Positions 33,267 through 42,264 of a stretch of DNA of 43,043 bases are shown here, in pieces. The stretch is taken from positions 1 through 43,043 of the forward strand of contig CAZONC010000002.1 of NCBI GenBank assembly GCA_964581305.1, read 5' to 3'. The stretch comes from CAZONC01 sp964581305 (GTDB lineage: Archaea; Aenigmatarchaeota; Aenigmatarchaeia; CG10238-14; SCSR01). Both the position numbers and the translations under genes were made by a program. Position 1 is the stretch's first letter. Every line of letters starts with the position of its first letter. The notes beneath the pieces are model-generated. The model did not search any database. It saw only the letters and a list, made by a program, of their open reading frames with translations, and had not been told where the DNA came from.

Positions 33267-35471
33267 ATGACTGTGAAAAAAGAAGTAATTGAAAAAATTG
33301 TAGAAATAATGAAAGATCCAACAAAAATAAGAAATATTGCTACTGCTAGCCATGTTCATCATGGAAAAACAACTCTTACAGATGCTTTGGCTGCATTGGC
33401 AGGTATGATATCAGAAACTGTGGCAGGCGATTTAGAAAAAGGTATGCTCACATGGATTGATGAACAAGAAAGAAAAAGGCAATTGACAATATATGGTGCG
33501 AATGTAAGCATGTTACATAATTATGAAGGGCAAGACTATATTATAAATTTAGTTGATACACCTGGTCATGTAGATTTCGGTGGCGATGTTACAAGAGCTA
33601 TGAGAGCAGTTGATGGTTGTATTGTGCTAGTTGATGCTGTTGAAGGTATTATGCCACAAACAGAAACTGTTTTTCGACAAGCACTTAAAGAAAGAGTGAA
33701 ACCAATTTTATTTATAAATAAAACAGACCGGCTAATTAAGGAATTAAAATTATCGCCGGCAGATATGCAAAAAAGGTTCGAAAAAATAATAGAAGATGTT
33801 AATGCGATCATCCAAAAATATGCAGATGAAGAATATAAAGATAAGTGGTTAGTAAATGTTTCTGAAGGAACAGTTGCGATTGGTAGTGCAAAGAAACATT
33901 GGGCTATTTCTATTCCTTTTATGAAAAAAACTGGAATAACATTTAGAGATATAATTGAGTTGACGCTTGCTGGAAAAGAAGATGAATTGGCAAAAAAAGC
34001 ACCTTTACACCAGGTTATTTTGGACATGATAATCAAGCATTTGCCTAGTCCTGTAGAAGCACAAAAATACAGACTGGAAAAAATATGGAAAGGTGATCTA
34101 AATAGCGAAATTGGAAGAGACATGATTAATGTTAATCCAAATGGAAAATTGGCAATTATAATTACAAAAATGGTTCCAGATCCGCACGTTGGTTTTGTAG
34201 CAACTGGTCGTATTTTAAGTGGAAAAATTTTCAAAGGAAAAGATGTTTATTTAGTTGGACAGCGCAAGCGTGAAAAAATACAGCAAGTAGCTGTTTATAA
34301 AGGACTTACGCGCATACCTGTAGAAGAAGTTACGGCCGGGAACATAGCCGCGATTGTTGGTATACCAGATGCATTTACAGGTGAAACTGTATGCGAACCA
34401 GATGCAATAATTGAACCTTTTGAGGAAATTAAGCACTTGTTTGAACCCGTAGTTACAAAATCTATTGAACCGAAAAATCCAATGGAACTACCTAAATTGG
34501 TTGATATGCTTAAAAAAATTGCTAGGGAAGATACAACACTCCAAGTAAAGATAAATCAAGAAACTGGCGAATATCTTGTTTCTGGTTTGGGTGAATTGCA
34601 TCTTGAGGCAAAAGTTGAAAACAAGTTAAAAGAAATGGGAATTGATGTTGAAATGAGTAAACCGATAGTGGTGTATAGAGAAACTATTTTTAGTCCATCA
34701 CCAAAAATTGAGGGCAAAAGCCCAAATAAACATAATAAATTCTATATAGTTGTTGAACCACTAGAAGAAGGTGTTTATAAAGCAATGGTTGATGGCATAT
34801 TACCATCAACATATAAAATAAAAACAAAAGATATACAGCTGTTTAAGAAAATGGCAGATTGTGGAATGCCATATGAAGAGGCAAAAAATATTATTCTGCT
34901 TTATAACCGAAATGTGTTAATTGATCTTACAAAAGGTGTGCAGTTTATGAACGAAGTTATAGAAATGGTAAAAGATGCTTTTGTAGAAATGATGGATGAA
35001 GGACCGTTAGCAAAGGAGCCGTGCACAAGGGTAAAAGTTAAAATTGTTGATGCTGAATTACACGAAGATCCTGTGCATAGGGGCCCTGGACAAATAATGC
35101 CAGCCGTCCGATTTGCAATAAGAGAGGGTATGTTAAAAGCCGGTACTTTGTTACTTGAACCTAAACAAATTATCCGAATCGATGTACCTACTGAGCTAAT
35201 GGGAAATGTTATACATGAAGTAGAAAATAGGCGTGGACAAATTCTCGATATGGCCGAAGAAAGAGGAGCGAGTATAATAACAGCTAAAATACCTGTAAGT
35301 GATATTTTTGGTTTTGATTCTTCACTTAAATCGGCAACTGGTGGAAGAGGATTTTATAGCTTAATAGAAATTGTTTTTGAAAAACTGCCACTAGAATTAT
35401 TCGAGAAGGTTGTCAAAGAAATAAGAAAAAGGAAGGGATTGCCAGAAGGTATACCAAAACCAGAAACTTAA
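33267..35471 (+). CDS. fusA: translation elongation factor aEF-2
   Basis: A 734-residue translocation GTPase. The G1 region ATASHVHHGKTTLTDAL (residues 25-41) has His31 where most EF-2 proteins have Asp (HIDHGKT). G2/G3 regions include RKRQLTIYGANVSM and VDTPGHVDFGGDV; G4 is NKTD. Near the C-terminus LHEDPVHRGPGQIMP keeps the histidine (about residue 604) that is changed to diphthamide in archaea and eukaryotes, so toxin-type modification chemistry is expected. The domain order and length are normal. It is followed 42 bases later by aEF-1A. Confidence 0.97.
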   Translation: MTVKKEVIEKIVEIMKDPTKIRNIATASHVHHGKTTLTDALAALAGMISETVAGDLEKGMLTWIDEQERKRQLTIYGANVSMLHNYEGQDYIINLVDTPGHVDFGGDVTRAMRAVDGCIVLVDAVEGIMPQTETVFRQALKERVKPILFINKTDRLIKELKLSPADMQKRFEKIIEDVNAIIQKYADEEYKDKWLVNVSEGTVAIGSAKKHWAISIPFMKKTGITFRDIIELTLAGKEDELAKKAPLHQVILDMIIKHLPSPVEAQKYRLEKIWKGDLNSEIGRDMINVNPNGKLAIIITKMVPDPHVGFVATGRILSGKIFKGKDVYLVGQRKREKIQQVAVYKGLTRIPVEEVTAGNIAAIVGIPDAFTGETVCEPDAIIEPFEEIKHLFEPVVTKSIEPKNPMELPKLVDMLKKIAREDTTLQVKINQETGEYLVSGLGELHLEAKVENKLKEMGIDVEMSKPIVVYRETIFSPSPKIEGKSPNKHNKFYIVVEPLEEGVYKAMVDGILPSTYKIKTKDIQLFKKMADCGMPYEEAKNIILLYNRNVLIDLTKGVQFMNEVIEMVKDAFVEMMDEGPLAKEPCTRVKVKIVDAELHEDPVHRGPGQIMPAVRFAIREGMLKAGTLLLEPKQIIRIDVPTELMGNVIHEVENRRGQILDMAEERGASIITAKIPVSDIFGFDSSLKSATGGRGFYSLIEIVFEKLPLELFEKVVKEIRKRKGLPEGIPKPET

Positions 35472-35513
35472 ATATTTAAATATCAAATAACAAAATAAAA
35501 AAGTTAGATAAGT

Positions 35514-36788
35514 ATGCCGGCAAAACCGCACTTAAACATAGTAACAATAGGACACGTTGATCATGGGAAATCAACAATAATTGGTAGATTATTGTTCGAA
35601 ACAGGGGCTATAAGAGAGGAAGAACTTAAAAAAATGAGAGAATTGGCAGCAGAATATAAAATTGAGGGTGCGGAATTTGCTTACATTCTTGACAAAATTA
35701 AAGAAGAAAGAATAAGAGGAATGACAATAGAACTTTCACATAAACCATTTGAGACCAATAAATACTTTTTCACAATAATAGACTGTCCAGGTCATAGAGA
35801 CTTTGTTAAAAACATGATTACTGGTGCCTCACAGGCAGATGGTGCTATATTAGTGATTTCCGCAAGACCTGGTGAAGGTGTACAAGAGCAAACGAGAGAA
35901 CATCTTTTCCTTGCAAAAGTAATGGGTATTAATCAACTTGTTGTTGCGATTACTAAAATGGACCTTGCAAATTGGTCAAAGGAAAAATACGAACAGCTGA
36001 AAAAAGAAGCATCCGATTTACTCAAAATGTCTGGTTATGATATAGGAAAAATTCAATTTGTACCAGTTTCCGGACAGCTTGGGGACAATCTTTTGAAAAG
36101 ATCGCAAAACATGCCTTGGTACACCGGCCCGACTCTTGTCGAAGCTTTAGATAATTTTCAAGTTCCACCAAGACCAACAGAGAAACCATTAAGAATGCCT
36201 GTACAAGATGTTTTCACAATTACTGGTGTAGGAACGGTTCCTGTTGGAAAAGTTGAAACTGGTATTGTAAAAGTTGGTGATACAGTTATATTTGAGCCTA
36301 GTGGTGTAAAAGGAGAGGTTAAGTCAATTGAAATTCATCATCAGTCAATACCGGAAGCAAAACCTGGTGATAATATTGGTGTAAATGTCCGCGGAATAAG
36401 TAAGAAAGATATAAGGCGTGGTGACGTCATGGGTCATCCTGATAATCCACCAACAGTTGCAAAAGAATTTATTGCTCAGATTGTAGTTTTAAATCATCCA
36501 AGTGTTATTGCGGCTGGTTATACTCCTGTATTTCACTGCCACACTGCTTCAGTAGCATGTAAAATAGAAGAAATAATTGCAAAAATAGACCCAAAAACTG
36601 GTGCAGTTATCCAAGAAAAACCAGATTTCATAAAAATGGGCGATGCAGCAAAAGTAAGGGTTGTTCCCACAAAACCAATGGTAATAGAAAAAATATCTGA
36701 GTTTCCTGAATTGGCAAGATTTGCTATTCGAGATATGGGAATGACGGTAGCAGCTGGTGTTTGTTTAGATGTGGTTAAAGCCAAGTGA
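35514..36788 (+). CDS. tuf: translation elongation factor aEF-1A
   Basis: A 424-residue GTPase that delivers aminoacyl-tRNA. GHVDHGKST (residues 13-21), DCPGHRDFVKNMITGASQAD (about 90-109) and TKMD carry the nucleotide-binding motifs. Domains 2 and 3 follow, with VFTITGVGTVPVGKVETG and the C-terminal RFAIRDMGMTVAAGVCLDV. A TATA-like AAATATTTAAATAT lies right after the aEF-2 stop, so the gene can be transcribed on its own. In most archaea rps10 follows directly; here other genes and an assembly gap intervene. Confidence 0.97.
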   Translation: MPAKPHLNIVTIGHVDHGKSTIIGRLLFETGAIREEELKKMRELAAEYKIEGAEFAYILDKIKEERIRGMTIELSHKPFETNKYFFTIIDCPGHRDFVKNMITGASQADGAILVISARPGEGVQEQTREHLFLAKVMGINQLVVAITKMDLANWSKEKYEQLKKEASDLLKMSGYDIGKIQFVPVSGQLGDNLLKRSQNMPWYTGPTLVEALDNFQVPPRPTEKPLRMPVQDVFTITGVGTVPVGKVETGIVKVGDTVIFEPSGVKGEVKSIEIHHQSIPEAKPGDNIGVNVRGISKKDIRRGDVMGHPDNPPTVAKEFIAQIVVLNHPSVIAAGYTPVFHCHTASVACKIEEIIAKIDPKTGAVIQEKPDFIKMGDAAKVRVVPTKPMVIEKISEFPELARFAIRDMGMTVAAGVCLDVVKAK

Positions 36789-36811
36789 AGTTTGCTTTAA
36801 TAACTGATTAA

Positions 36812-36935
36812 AGTTTCTATAAAAATGACACAGTACTACTGAGTTTATTTTATAAACTTCGAACAATAAACAAGTACAACCCATGGTGGGCTGGTAAAGA
36901 AATTCCAAAATTTAAATTAGGCACAGCGGTAGTCT
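36812..36935 (+). CDS. N-terminal fragment, probable AAA-type ATPase, cut by the assembly gap
   Basis: An open frame begins after a TAA at 36809 and runs into the N stretch. It reads ...LFYKLRTINKYNPWWAGKEIP then KFKLGTAVV. The NPWW motif close to an N-terminus is typical of archaeal AAA ATPases of the COG1373 kind. No ATG, GTG or TTG lies in frame before it, so the true start may be a rare codon (CTG at 36839) or a small indel near the contig end may hide it. The rest of the gene is lost in the gap. Family assignment is tentative. Confidence 0.4.
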
Positions 36936-37036
36936 ANNNNNNNNNNNNNNNNNNNNNNNNNNNNNNNNNNNNNNNNNNNNNNNNNNNNNNNNNNNNNNNN
37001 NNNNNNNNNNNNNNNNNNNNNNNNNNNNNNNNNNNN
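36936..37036. other. assembly gap (run of N)
   Basis: About 100 unknown bases, a length usual for scaffold joins of unknown size. Two genes, one from each side, run into it, so the real distance may be much larger, and reading frames across it are meaningless. Confidence 0.95.
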
Positions 37037-37324
37037 ACCTATGTATTTCACTATAGGGGTAGCGATGCCTAATATAGCAGGAATGTGCCACAAAGGAATG
37101 GGATACTTAAGTGAAACAATTTCAACAACTAAATTTATTAAAGAAAGAATAGCCAGATATTTAAAAGCCCTTCCGATACCTTTCTCAACTTTAATTCTTT
37201 CAAAAAATTCAGAAGGACTAAAAAGAACTTTTTTTATCTTTTCTATAAGGCTCATTTCATCGTAAAAGGTAGAACCTCCACCGTATTTGCGTTCAGGATA
37301 TTCAAAACTTTCCCCATCAGACAT
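37037..37324 (-). CDS. Yip1-like membrane protein, N-terminal part, cut by the gap
   Basis: At least 95 residues. A hydrophilic N-terminus with tyrosine/glycine stretch (PERKYGGGSTF) is followed by SLIEKIKKVLFSPSEFFERIK and then hydrophobic helices (AFKYLAILSLINLVVEIVSL and IPAILGIATPIVKYIG). The phrase 'LFSPSEFFERIKVEKG' before membrane helices is typical of Yip1-domain proteins of archaea. The C-terminus is lost in the N run. Its start region (37325-37456) is divergent from rps10. Confidence 0.6.
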
Positions 37325-37416
37325 AATATTATTTACAAGTTGTAATTATTAAGATTTCGATCCACTTCAAACCAGGCTAAATAAGTCTTTTTTATCTCTC
37401 TTTAACAAAAATAAAA

Positions 37417-37430
37417 CATTTAAATAAAAC
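37417..37430 (+). promoter_or_regulatory. TATA-like box of rps10
   Basis: CATTTAAATAAAAC lies about 30-40 bases before the ATG at 37457, with a Shine-Dalgarno GGTGAT at 37451-37456 directly before it. The rest of 37325-37416 is A/T-rich and shows no gene. Confidence 0.4.
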
Positions 37431-37456
37431 ACTACAATAAATGTAACTGTGGTGAT

Positions 37457-37777
37457 ATGCAAGTAGCACGAATTAAATTGTCTGGTAAGGTTCCACAGGA
37501 ACTAGATAGTATTTGCGCTGAAATAAAAGATATAGCAAAGAAATTTGGTGTCTCATCGAGAGGTCCCATTCCTTTACCAACAAAAATTCTACGTGTAGTT
37601 ACACTTAAAACGCCATGTGGAGATGGAACCGGACATGGAAATGCAACATTCGATAAATGGGAAATGCGCATTCATAAAAGAATTATTGATGTACAGGCTG
37701 ATGATAGAGTTTTAAAGCAAATAATGAGGATAAATATACCAGAAGGTGTGCATATAGAAATAAAACTTAAAGATTAA
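37457..37777 (+). CDS. rps10: ribosomal protein S10
   Basis: A 106-residue small-subunit protein of archaeal/eukaryotic S20 type. QVARIKLSGKVPQELDSICAEI at the start and RGPIPLPTKILRVVTLKTPCGDG in the middle are diagnostic. HKRIIDVQADDRVLKQIM and PEGVHIEIKL close the protein. It belongs to the ancestral tuf-rps10 pair but is now preceded by the gap region and has its own promoter. Confidence 0.97.
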   Translation: MQVARIKLSGKVPQELDSICAEIKDIAKKFGVSSRGPIPLPTKILRVVTLKTPCGDGTGHGNATFDKWEMRIHKRIIDVQADDRVLKQIMRINIPEGVHIEIKLKD

Positions 37778-37788
37778 TTATTGATATT

Positions 37789-38691
37789 ATGAAAGTTTTA
37801 CCTGTTTCTTTTGATTCTCTTGGAACAAGAAGTATGGCAACATTTGTTGAAACTGATGACGTAAAATTTTTTATTGATCCTGGTGTTTCTTTAGCACCAA
37901 CCCGCTATGGCTTACCTCCGCATCCACTAGAAATAAAAAAAATGGAAAATGATTGGAAAAAAATTGTGGATTTGGCAAAAAAGTCAGACATTTTAATTGT
38001 TACACATTATCATTATGACCATCACAATCCATTTGAAAATTTGGAAATTTATAAGAATAAAATTGTTTTGATTAAACATCCAACAGAAAAAATCAACCTT
38101 AGTCAAAAAAATAGAGCAGCCTACTTTTTAGAACAAATAAAAAATTTACCAAAACAATTGGAATACGCGGATGGTAGAGAATTTAAATTTGGAAAAACAA
38201 GAATAAAATTTTCTGGACCGGTTTTTCATGGAACAAATTCACGATTGGGATTTGTGATTGAGGTTTTAATTGAAGAAAAAAAATATAAATTTATTCATAC
38301 AAGTGATGTGGAAGGCCCAAGTCAAGAAGATCAAACACAATTTATTTTAAAAAATAGACCGAATTTAGTAATTCTTGATGGGCCTTTATCTTATATGATT
38401 TATAGATTTGGAGTTAAGGCTTTAGAAAATTCGATCCAAAACATGATAAAAATTGTGGAAAATTGTCCTTTAGAGGCATTAATTATAGACCATCATTTTC
38501 TTAGAGATTTAAAATGGAGAGAAAAAATTGCGACTGTCTTTGAAGTTGCAAACAGAAAGAAAGTTAAAGTTTTAACTGCAGCTGAGTTTGTTGGCAAGGA
38601 AATAGAAATGCTTGAAGCTAAAAGAAAGGAACTTTATCAAAAATATCCGGAAATGAAAGTTGAGATTAGAAAGAAATTTTTTGAGGAATGA
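37789..38691 (+). CDS. metallo-beta-lactamase fold protein, UPF0282-like
   Basis: A 300-residue protein with the MBL metal site HYHYDHH (about residues 76-82). Further likely ligands are His in GPVFHGTNS (about 148), Asp in HTSDVEG (about 171) and IIDHHFLRD near residue 230. The sequence pattern SLGTRSMATFVETDDVKFFIDPGVSLAP matches the archaeal UPF0282 family, whose substrate is unknown. It is one base apart from the glycosylase gene that follows, so the two are likely co-transcribed. Confidence 0.88.
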   Translation: MKVLPVSFDSLGTRSMATFVETDDVKFFIDPGVSLAPTRYGLPPHPLEIKKMENDWKKIVDLAKKSDILIVTHYHYDHHNPFENLEIYKNKIVLIKHPTEKINLSQKNRAAYFLEQIKNLPKQLEYADGREFKFGKTRIKFSGPVFHGTNSRLGFVIEVLIEEKKYKFIHTSDVEGPSQEDQTQFILKNRPNLVILDGPLSYMIYRFGVKALENSIQNMIKIVENCPLEALIIDHHFLRDLKWREKIATVFEVANRKKVKVLTAAEFVGKEIEMLEAKRKELYQKYPEMKVEIRKKFFEE

Positions 38692-38692
38692 T

Positions 38693-39334
38693 ATGAAAAT
38701 AGGAGAGCTCCTTGAAATGTATGAAAATAGGAAAAATGAAATTCGGAAAAAACTGAAAGAATTTAAAAAAGTTGCAAATCATGGTGATGAAAGAATTTTT
38801 GCTGAATTAGCATTTTGCATTTGTACTCCACAATCAAAAGCTATTAATTGTTGGAACTCGATTTCCAATTTGGTTAAAAATAATCTTCTGTTTGTTGGAA
38901 AAGAAAAAGAAATTGAAAATTTTTTGATTGGTGTTAGATTCCCAAAAAACAAAGCCAAATATATTGTTGAGGCGAGAAGATTTTTTACTGAAAGTGGAAA
39001 ACTAAAAATAAAAGAAAAGATTTTTTCATTTAATGATACTTTTAAACTTAGAGAGTGGCTTGTGAAAAATGTTAAAGGGGTTGGAATGAAAGAGGCTTCG
39101 CATTTCATAAGAAATATTGGTTTTGGAGGTGAACAATTAGCAATTTTAGATAGACACATTTTAAAAAATCTAAAAAAACTTGGTATAATTAAAATTATTC
39201 CAAAGGTTTTAACAAAAAAAACTTACTTAGAAATTGAAAAAAAGATGAGGAGATTTTCTGAAAAAATAAATATTCCTATGTATGAATTAGATATGTTGCT
39301 TTGGTCAAAAGAAACAGGAAAAGTATTTAAATAA
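38693..39334 (+). CDS. 8-oxoguanine DNA glycosylase/AP lyase, Ogg2 type
   Basis: A 213-residue helix-hairpin-helix base-excision repair enzyme. CICTPQSKA (about residues 40-48) and VKGVGMKEASHFIRNIG (about 123-139) hold the hairpin and catalytic lysine, and LAILDRHILKNL holds the catalytic aspartate. This matches archaeal Ogg2 enzymes (about 205-215 residues). I chose the ATG at 38693, with GAGG 6 bases upstream, over the longer frame from TTG 38660, which would overlap the MBL gene by 32 bases. Confidence 0.88.
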   Translation: MKIGELLEMYENRKNEIRKKLKEFKKVANHGDERIFAELAFCICTPQSKAINCWNSISNLVKNNLLFVGKEKEIENFLIGVRFPKNKAKYIVEARRFFTESGKLKIKEKIFSFNDTFKLREWLVKNVKGVGMKEASHFIRNIGFGGEQLAILDRHILKNLKKLGIIKIIPKVLTKKTYLEIEKKMRRFSEKINIPMYELDMLLWSKETGKVFK

Positions 39335-39364
39335 TTCATAAAAACTTAACTTTATTGTGGTATT

Positions 39365-41833
39365 TTGAGAGAAAATCTCTTGGTTTTAGATGCAGATTAT
39401 ATTTTGATTGAAAATAAACCTACAGTGAGAATTTTTTCTAAAGATGAAAAAGGTAGAACTGTTTTGGTATTGGACGATACATTCGAACCCTATTTTTATG
39501 TAATGCCAAAAAAAGGAAAATTGGCTGAACTAAAAAATAAAATTGCAAAATTGGATACAAAAAAACTTGAAACAAAAATTTTGAAAGTTGAGACTGTGAA
39601 TAGAACTTGGCAAGGTGAAAAGACGAAGTTGATAAAAATAACTATTGATAATCCGCGAAGAATTCCTGACGTTAGGGATGCTATAAAAAATTGGAAAGAG
39701 GTAGAAGATACTTTTGAGTACGATATCCCTTTTTACAAACGCTATATAATTGATAAACAAATTAAGCCAATGGGCTGGATTTCGGTAGAAGGAGATGAAA
39801 TAGAAACGAAAAATTATCAAATTGATAAAGCAATTAAGGCACATTCAGTTAAAGCAATCGAATTGGAAAAAAATATTGAATTTAAAATTTTAGCATTTGA
39901 TACGGAATTTATAGAAGAAAATGGTAAATCGAAATTAATAATGCTCAGTTTGGCATCAAACCACGGTTTTAAAAAAGTTTTAACATCGCAAAGTTGGGAA
40001 GGACAACAGAATTATGTTGAATCGGTTAAAAACGAAAATGAAATAATTGAGAGGTTTTTGGAAATTGTTAAAGATATTGATCCGGATTTTATCTGCTCCT
40101 ACAATGGTGACAACTTTGACTTTCCAAAAATAAGAGAAAGAGCAGACGAGCTTAAGATACCACTAAAACTAGGAAGAGACGGTTCACCAATTCATATTGT
40201 AAGAAGAGGAAGAATTAGCTCGGCAAAAATTAAAGGTAGGATACATATTGATCTATTCGATTTTGTTGATCACATTCTTTCTCCTTCTATGCGGTCAGAA
40301 GTATTGACACTAGATGAGGTTGCACAAGAACTTCTAGGTGTGGGAAAAAAGAAAATGAAATATAAAGAAATGGTAGAAATTTGGAGCAAAAAAGAAGAAA
40401 TGGAAAAATTAGCTGAATATTCGTTGTGGGATTCTGAATTGACTTTAAAACTAGCAGAATTGATTTTGCCTCAAATTTTTGCAATATGTAAATTAACAGG
40501 CCTTTTGCCATTTGATGTATGTCGAAACACCTATTCGCAATTAGTAGAAGCTTTTTATACAAACAGAGCCTTTACTAACAATGTTTTAATTCCAAATCGT
40601 CCTAAAACAGAAGAAATAGAAAAAAGGAGGATGTCTCCAGCGTATAAAGGAGCGATAGTTATTGAACCAAAAAAAGGAATTCACTCGAATATTTTGGTTT
40701 TTGATTTTCGATCGCTCTATCCAACAATTATTGTTAGTCATAATATTTCTCCAGAAACATTCAATTGTCAACATCCAGAATGTAGAGAAAAAAATGCAGT
40801 TCCTGAAACAAAATGGCATTTTTGCATAAAGAAAAAGGGGTTCATTCCAAAACATCTTGAGGATTTGATAGAAACGCGAAAAAAAATTAAAGAAAAAATG
40901 AAAAAAGTAAAAGAGGGTTCAGAAGAGTGGAAACGATTAGACAACATGCAATATGCACTAAAAATTCTCGCAAATGCTACGTATGGTTATATGGGATTTT
41001 TTGGTGCGAGATGGTACCGGCGTGAATGTGGTGCTGCAACTGCAAGCTTTGGCCGTTTTTATATCACACAAACAATTGAAATAGCAAAAAGTGAAAATTT
41101 TGAAGTTGTTTATGCAGATACAGATTCACTGATGGCAAAAATACCTGAAAAGATGTCAGAAGAAAAACTGAGAAAGTGTGGGGAAAAGTTTGTTGAAAAA
41201 ATTAATAAAAAATTGCCAGGAATTATTGAGTTGGAATTTAGGGATTTATATGAAGGTGGTATTTTTGTTGCAAGGAAAGCTGAAGAAGTTGGTGCAAAGA
41301 AAAGATATGCATTAATTGACTATAAAGGCAATTTGGAAATTCGTGGATTTGAGACTGTGAGAAGGGATTGGTGCGAATTGGCTAAAAAAATACAAAGAGA
41401 TATTTTGGTAATAATTCTACGGGATAAAGATCCGGCCAAAGCCATTCAGTTGGTAAGGGATGTTATCAAAAAAATAAAAGAAGGGAAAGTTTCCTTGGAT
41501 GAACTAACAATTTTTGAACAAATAACAAGACCTCTATCACAATATGAACAGATTGGACCGCATGTAAGAGCTGCACAGAAAGCAAAAGCACGAGGTAGAC
41601 CGATAGGAGAGGGTAGTGTGATAGGATTTGTTATTGTTAAAGGTATGGGATCAATCTCTGATAGGGCCGAACCTGTCGAAGATGTAAAGCCTAACCAATA
41701 TGATGCCAATTATTATATTAAACATCAGGTTTTGCCAGCTGCTATGCGTGTTCTAAAAGCTCTTGGAATTAGTGAACAAGAAGTTGTATCTGGAAAAGTT
41801 CAGAGAAAATTAGATGGATTTTTGAAAAAATAA
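39365..41833 (+). CDS. polB: family B DNA polymerase
   Basis: An 822-residue replicative or repair polymerase with proofreading. The exonuclease domain shows LAFDTEF (Exo I, ~178), CSYNGDNFDFPKI (Exo II) and YSLWDSEL (Exo III). The polymerase domain shows VFDFRSLYPTII (motif A, ~447), KILANATYGYMGF (motif B, ~535) and VYADTDSL (motif C, ~584). Catalytic acidic residues are all present. The start is TTG at 39365 with GTGGT upstream. It is slightly longer than the ~775-residue euryarchaeal enzymes. Whether it is the main replicase depends on whether a PolD exists elsewhere. Confidence 0.97.
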   Translation: MRENLLVLDADYILIENKPTVRIFSKDEKGRTVLVLDDTFEPYFYVMPKKGKLAELKNKIAKLDTKKLETKILKVETVNRTWQGEKTKLIKITIDNPRRIPDVRDAIKNWKEVEDTFEYDIPFYKRYIIDKQIKPMGWISVEGDEIETKNYQIDKAIKAHSVKAIELEKNIEFKILAFDTEFIEENGKSKLIMLSLASNHGFKKVLTSQSWEGQQNYVESVKNENEIIERFLEIVKDIDPDFICSYNGDNFDFPKIRERADELKIPLKLGRDGSPIHIVRRGRISSAKIKGRIHIDLFDFVDHILSPSMRSEVLTLDEVAQELLGVGKKKMKYKEMVEIWSKKEEMEKLAEYSLWDSELTLKLAELILPQIFAICKLTGLLPFDVCRNTYSQLVEAFYTNRAFTNNVLIPNRPKTEEIEKRRMSPAYKGAIVIEPKKGIHSNILVFDFRSLYPTIIVSHNISPETFNCQHPECREKNAVPETKWHFCIKKKGFIPKHLEDLIETRKKIKEKMKKVKEGSEEWKRLDNMQYALKILANATYGYMGFFGARWYRRECGAATASFGRFYITQTIEIAKSENFEVVYADTDSLMAKIPEKMSEEKLRKCGEKFVEKINKKLPGIIELEFRDLYEGGIFVARKAEEVGAKKRYALIDYKGNLEIRGFETVRRDWCELAKKIQRDILVIILRDKDPAKAIQLVRDVIKKIKEGKVSLDELTIFEQITRPLSQYEQIGPHVRAAQKAKARGRPIGEGSVIGFVIVKGMGSISDRAEPVEDVKPNQYDANYYIKHQVLPAAMRVLKALGISEQEVVSGKVQRKLDGFLKK

Positions 41834-41868
41834 TTTTTCTTTAAAATATATTTTGAAATAACAATTTC

Positions 41869-41878
41869 TTTTTATAAG
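41869..41878 (+). promoter_or_regulatory. TATA-like box of the 48-residue zinc-ribbon gene
   Basis: CTTTTTATAA ends about 20 bases before the ATG at 41898, so a leaderless transcript is predicted. The preceding T runs (41835-41870) may also end polB transcription. Confidence 0.45.
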
Positions 41879-41897
41879 CAAAAACAAACTTCAAAAT

Positions 41898-42044
41898 ATG
41901 CCACTTATTCCTAACAAAATAAAATGCCCAAGATGCAATAAATTAATTCCGAAAAAAATTATCAATTTGACAGAAGGTAGATGTAACAATTGTGGATATC
42001 TGCTTGCAAATTCACTTAAAATTTTTATTAGACATCCTGACTAG
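41898..42044 (+). CDS. 48-residue zinc-ribbon protein
   Basis: A short protein with two CxxC knuckles: KCPRCNKLIPKK (about residues 9-20) and RCNNCGYLLANS (about 28-39), then LKIFIRHPD at the end. This is a classic rubredoxin-like zinc ribbon, probably RNA- or protein-binding. A TATA-like box and a leaderless start support it. Its TAG stop at 42042-42044 is part of a CTAG palindrome that also supplies the stop of the opposite-strand mini-gene. No family is recognised; it is too short and lacks features to be called Rpo12 (RpoP) with certainty. Confidence 0.7.
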   Translation: MPLIPNKIKCPRCNKLIPKKIINLTEGRCNNCGYLLANSLKIFIRHPD

Positions 42045-42157
42045 CTATGTTTAACATATTTTTTTCTACATTTTTTACAGAGATAGAGAAATTTTACTTT
42101 AAGAAGTTTTCCTACTTCTTTTACTGATTTTTTACAACCATCGCAAATCTTGTGTAT
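42041..42157 (-). CDS. possible ~38-residue zinc-ribbon protein with a non-standard start
   Basis: The minus strand reads ...HKICDGCKKSVKEVGKLL then KVKFLYLCKKC and RKKYVKHS up to a TAG at 42041. Two CxxC pairs with basic residues strongly resemble a real zinc ribbon. No ATG, GTG or TTG is in frame after the upstream stop (near 42186); an ATA or ATT start (given here from ATA at 42157) or a sequencing error must be assumed. It ends tail-to-tail with the zinc-ribbon gene at 41898 on a shared CTAG. It could also be a decaying gene. Confidence 0.4.
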   Translation of the reverse strand: MHKICDGCKKSVKEVGKLLKVKFLYLCKKCRKKYVKHS

Positions 42158-42264
42158 AAAATCACTATTATATTTTTTGTTTTACAAATTTAAATTTTAA
42201 AACTATTTTCTTCTTGGTTTTTTTCTAGTTAACAAATAAATTATTTCCAAAATTGTTGAATAAT

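Noticed and set aside
33566..34234. 222-residue minus-strand frame within aEF-2
   Set aside because: It is antisense to a conserved GTPase domain and has no recognisable motif.
36917..36935. Apparent C-terminus of the Yip1-like gene on the far side of the N run
   Set aside because: The gap length is unknown, so the frame across it is meaningless, and the plus strand there encodes a more convincing NPWW-containing fragment.
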